From an uncultured Bacteroidales bacterium (lineage in GTDB: Bacteria; Bacteroidota; Bacteroidia; Bacteroidales; UBA932), in NCBI GenBank assembly GCA_934693135.1, contig CAKUVA010000002.1:62001-126000 (forward strand): a stretch of DNA of 64,000 nt, written 5' to 3'. Below are positions 62,254 to 64,000 of this stretch, piece after piece; positions within the stretch are counted from its first letter, which is position 1; each line of letters starts with the position of its first letter. The notes under the pieces were generated by a model. It ran no database searches. It was not told the origin of the DNA and saw only the letters and a program-made list of their open reading frames with translations. The position numbers were made by a program, and so were the translations under genes.

Positions 62254-62637
62254 ATGAGACAGGATAATATGACATTGGCGGAACTCGAGAAGGCTTATCT
62301 GTCAGACGAATCCGCCGCTGAGTTCGACAGGATAGTCAGACGTGCGGCAATCCGCAGGCCGGCTATATGGGGGGCAATGCTGATGGCAGCGACCTCATTG
62401 GCATTGATCCTGACATTGACCTTCCACAATAGCGGGCGCGGATTCGATGGGGTGGAGATTGCGGACGGGATCGAGCAGATAATGAGCCTCGACACCGGCA
62501 ATGTCAAGTCTGTCGTTGCGAAGCCACAGGGGAGGCGGGTGATTCTTACTGTGATGATGAGGGACGGGCGGAGTTGCTCTTATGTGATGAGTCGCGAGAA
62601 TGGCGACGAGGCGTTCTCGATTACTGCTATGAAATAG
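62254..62637 (+). CDS. Single-pass membrane protein, possible anti-sigma factor
   Basis: A 127-residue protein. The first 35 residues are acidic and helical (MTLAELEKAYLSDESAAEFDR), followed by one membrane segment (AIWGAMLMAATSLALILTLTF, about residues 37-57) and a periplasmic C-terminal domain. The layout (short cytoplasmic part, one TM, outside domain) and its place directly after a sigma factor gene match anti-sigma factors, although no ZAS or FecR motif is visible. A role in holding the upstream sigma factor is inferred from position only. Confidence 0.65.
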   Translation: MRQDNMTLAELEKAYLSDESAAEFDRIVRRAAIRRPAIWGAMLMAATSLALILTLTFHNSGRGFDGVEIADGIEQIMSLDTGNVKSVVAKPQGRRVILTVMMRDGRSCSYVMSRENGDEAFSITAMK

Positions 62638-62697
62638 TTTCCAAGTGTTGCCAGTGCGCGCGGGCGGCAAGTGGAATGTGATAAAAATCAAATTATT

Positions 62698-63189
62698 ATG
62701 GTTACAATGTTTTTGAGCGCAATATGCGCATTGGGTGTCAATGCTTCCGCTATGGAGGCGCAGGCCGATACTCTTGAGAGGTATGTCATCAATGGACGGC
62801 AGGTGGCAAGGTTCGACGGAAGCCAGCTGGTCGGCAAGACCGTCAGCGATTATAAGGTGGCTGTGGCAGAGGGCAATGTCGCCGGTCAGGTCATAAGGCT
62901 CCATCTGATCAATACGAATGGACAGAAGGTAAAGGATATCAAGAGCGTCGCTGTAACGGAGGGCGTCAAGGTCGGGAACGGGAAGAAGGATGCCAATGCC
63001 AGCGTGACGGTGCTTTCCACTTCTGCAGTGTATATCATTGACGGGAAGCAGTGCGACAAGGAGGCTCTGAACAAGATCAAGCCTGAGTCCATCGTTTCAA
63101 TGACTGTCAACAAGCCAGGCAGCAAGGAGGCGGTGAAGCTCTCCGGCAAGGATAATGTCGCTGTTATCGAGGTCGTTACGAGAAAGTAG
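62698..63189 (+). CDS. Secreted protein with plug-like IDGK repeat motif
   Basis: A 163-residue protein with a signal peptide (MVTMFLSAICALGVNASAM). Two related units follow: one beginning RYVINGRQVARFDGSQL and one VYIIDGKQCDKEALNKIKPESIVSM, then a tail AVIEVVTRK. The pattern YxIDGKxx-(10-15)-xIxPxxIxSMxV, ending in a VxxVxT strand, resembles the TonB plug-type tail found on some Bacteroidota BlaR1-type peptidases and receptors. It may therefore interact with a sensor or TonB-linked partner. The start at 62698 is used because the frame before it lacks a signal. No catalytic residues are visible. Confidence 0.65.
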   Translation: MVTMFLSAICALGVNASAMEAQADTLERYVINGRQVARFDGSQLVGKTVSDYKVAVAEGNVAGQVIRLHLINTNGQKVKDIKSVAVTEGVKVGNGKKDANASVTVLSTSAVYIIDGKQCDKEALNKIKPESIVSMTVNKPGSKEAVKLSGKDNVAVIEVVTRK

Positions 63190-63192
63190 GGC

Positions 63193-63687
63193 CTATAGTA
63201 TCGCCAGAGCTATGGCTGCGCAGGCTTCGGCATCAGCCAGGGCGTGGTGATGATTCCTTAGGTCGTATCCGCATGCCGCGGCTACTGTGTGCAGCTGATG
63301 ATTCGGCAGACGGCAGCCGAAGTGGCGGCGAGAGGCGGCCAATGTGTCGTGGAACTCATAGTCAGGGTAGTCCATCTGGTACACCTGGAATACGCTCTTG
63401 AGACACCCCTCGTCAAAGCGGCTGTTGTGAGCCACGAGCGGAAGCCCGTCAATGAGCGGTGCAATCTTCTCCCAGACGCGGGGGAAGACAGGCGCGTCAT
63501 CGGTATCTTCCAGGCCGATGCCATGAACCTTCTGGCAGAACCATTTGTAGTATTCTGGCTCAGGGCGTATGAGGCTGTAGAAATTGTTTACTATCTTTCC
63601 TCCACGTACTATGACTACACCCACAGAGCAAACACTGCTTGGACATTCGTTTGCAGTCTCGAAATCTATTGCCGCGAAATCAGTCAT
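63193..63687 (-). CDS. DEDDh 3'-5' exonuclease (DnaQ/RNase T-like)
   Basis: A 164-residue exonuclease. Exo I is AAIDFETAN (Asp and Glu), Exo II is VAHNSRFDEGCLKSVF, and Exo III is NHHHALADAEACAAIA with the His-x4-Asp pair, so the active site is complete. VCSVGVVIVRGGKIVNNFYSLIRPEP is typical of the epsilon-like branch. As a single-domain protein it may act in RNA or DNA trimming rather than as the replicative proofreader. It converges on the secreted-protein gene with only 3 bp between stops. Confidence 0.9.
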   Translation of the reverse strand: MTDFAAIDFETANECPSSVCSVGVVIVRGGKIVNNFYSLIRPEPEYYKWFCQKVHGIGLEDTDDAPVFPRVWEKIAPLIDGLPLVAHNSRFDEGCLKSVFQVYQMDYPDYEFHDTLAASRRHFGCRLPNHQLHTVAAACGYDLRNHHHALADAEACAAIALAIL

Positions 63688-64000
63688 TGATATTTTATTT
63701 TGAATTCATGTTTGAAATGTTTCTGCAAATATATAAGAATCCGTTTAAATTTTGGAAGGAGATATCTGTTGGGTGTTGGGCTGTGAGCCTGTTCAAATAT
63801 GGTTTGAATAACACTTTCATTGCCTTGTGAAATATACAAACTACTATGGAATCAACGTTCTAAATTTTTTGTTATTCGGCTATTTCCCGCTGCAGGAATT
63901 ATACGAATCTTAGAAATATACGAGATGTTTACACTTGGTTTGAGTCATTGATATGGTCAATATTCAGGGGAATCGGTATTGTCCAGTACTTGCTAGCTTC
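63688..64000. other. Right-end intergenic region
   Basis: About 310 bp up to the window edge with no gene I can support. It returns to an AT-rich composition after the GC-rich block. The plus-strand open frame of 63 codons here lacks a ribosome site or recognisable domain. Confidence 0.5.
63726..63733 (-). promoter_or_regulatory. Putative exonuclease promoter, -7 element
   Basis: The minus strand reads TATATTTG (TAnnTTTG) 39 bp upstream of the exonuclease start. A -33 element is not clear. Confidence 0.45.

Noticed and set aside
63639-63830. 63-codon plus-strand open frame at the right end
   Set aside because: It overlaps the start of the exonuclease gene and has no recognisable domain or ribosome site.
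1-64000. CRISPR array, phage or IS element
   Set aside because: No regularly spaced repeats, transposase, integrase or phage structural gene was seen on reading the whole window.

Overview
The window looks like chromosomal DNA of a member of the Bacteroidales (phylum Bacteroidota). The evidence is two SusC/SusD pairs, many SpII lipoproteins, families such as DUF4831, TIGR02757 and the small histone-H1-like protein, the HExxxH-type TldD and its PmbA partner, and promoters of the Bacteroidota type (TTTG, 19-21 bp, TAnnTTTG) in front of tyrS, tpiA, rpmH and rplY. I cannot name the genus. No rRNA, tRNA, CRISPR array, phage gene or intact insertion sequence was seen.

Layout. Positions 1-11790 form a plus-strand run: the 3' end of a sodium/solute symporter, a beta-propeller/histidine-phosphatase fusion, a BACON lipoprotein, SusC, SusD, two unknown proteins and a metallo-beta-lactamase-fold lipoprotein. 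Facing it on the minus strand are a metallophosphoesterase/glycerophosphodiester phosphodiesterase fusion and GlpT. The locus has no glycoside hydrolase but several phosphoesterase domains, so I infer uptake and breakdown of a phosphorylated compound, possibly inositol phosphates or glycerophosphodiesters. From 15647 to 24964 are minus-strand housekeeping genes: an ABC-F ATPase, TrkA, a glycosyltransferase and a His/Cys-tailed SlyD; then PmbA, TldD and a zeta-toxin-like P-loop protein in one tight operon; then a TIGR02757 protein. Positions 25254-28539 carry a glutamine synthetase and a convergent peptide transporter.

From 28622 to 35907 a plus-strand series holds a lipid A-type acyltransferase, DUF4831, PepD, a propeller-like lipoprotein, a BadF-type sugar kinase with MurQ (recycling of cell-wall amino sugars), RecR and MntP. 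A second SusC/SusD pair (36044-41134) ends in a strong terminator and is followed by an AT-rich caspase-fold (legumain-like) peptidase. Next come rpmH, an iron/cobalamin-type ABC ATPase, and an overlapping plus-strand cluster polA, sigma factor, rsmG, yqaA, which separates that ATPase from a FecCD-type permease. tyrS, rbfA, a LolC/E-type permease and tpiA follow.

Positions 53747-57901 carry an M49-like metallopeptidase, a small lipoprotein and an M6 metallopeptidase. The minus-strand histone-H1-like gene, pth and rplY follow; rplY has a leader with three hairpins. After an XRE regulator and about 650 bp without a convincing gene comes a visibly GC-richer block (60898-63687): a short-chain dehydrogenase, a compact sigma factor / membrane protein / secreted-protein cassette, and a DEDDh exonuclease. 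The most interesting parts are the phosphoester SusCD locus, the sigma cassette, the zeta-like/TldD/PmbA operon, the caspase-fold peptidase, and the structured 5' leaders of rplY and tyrS.
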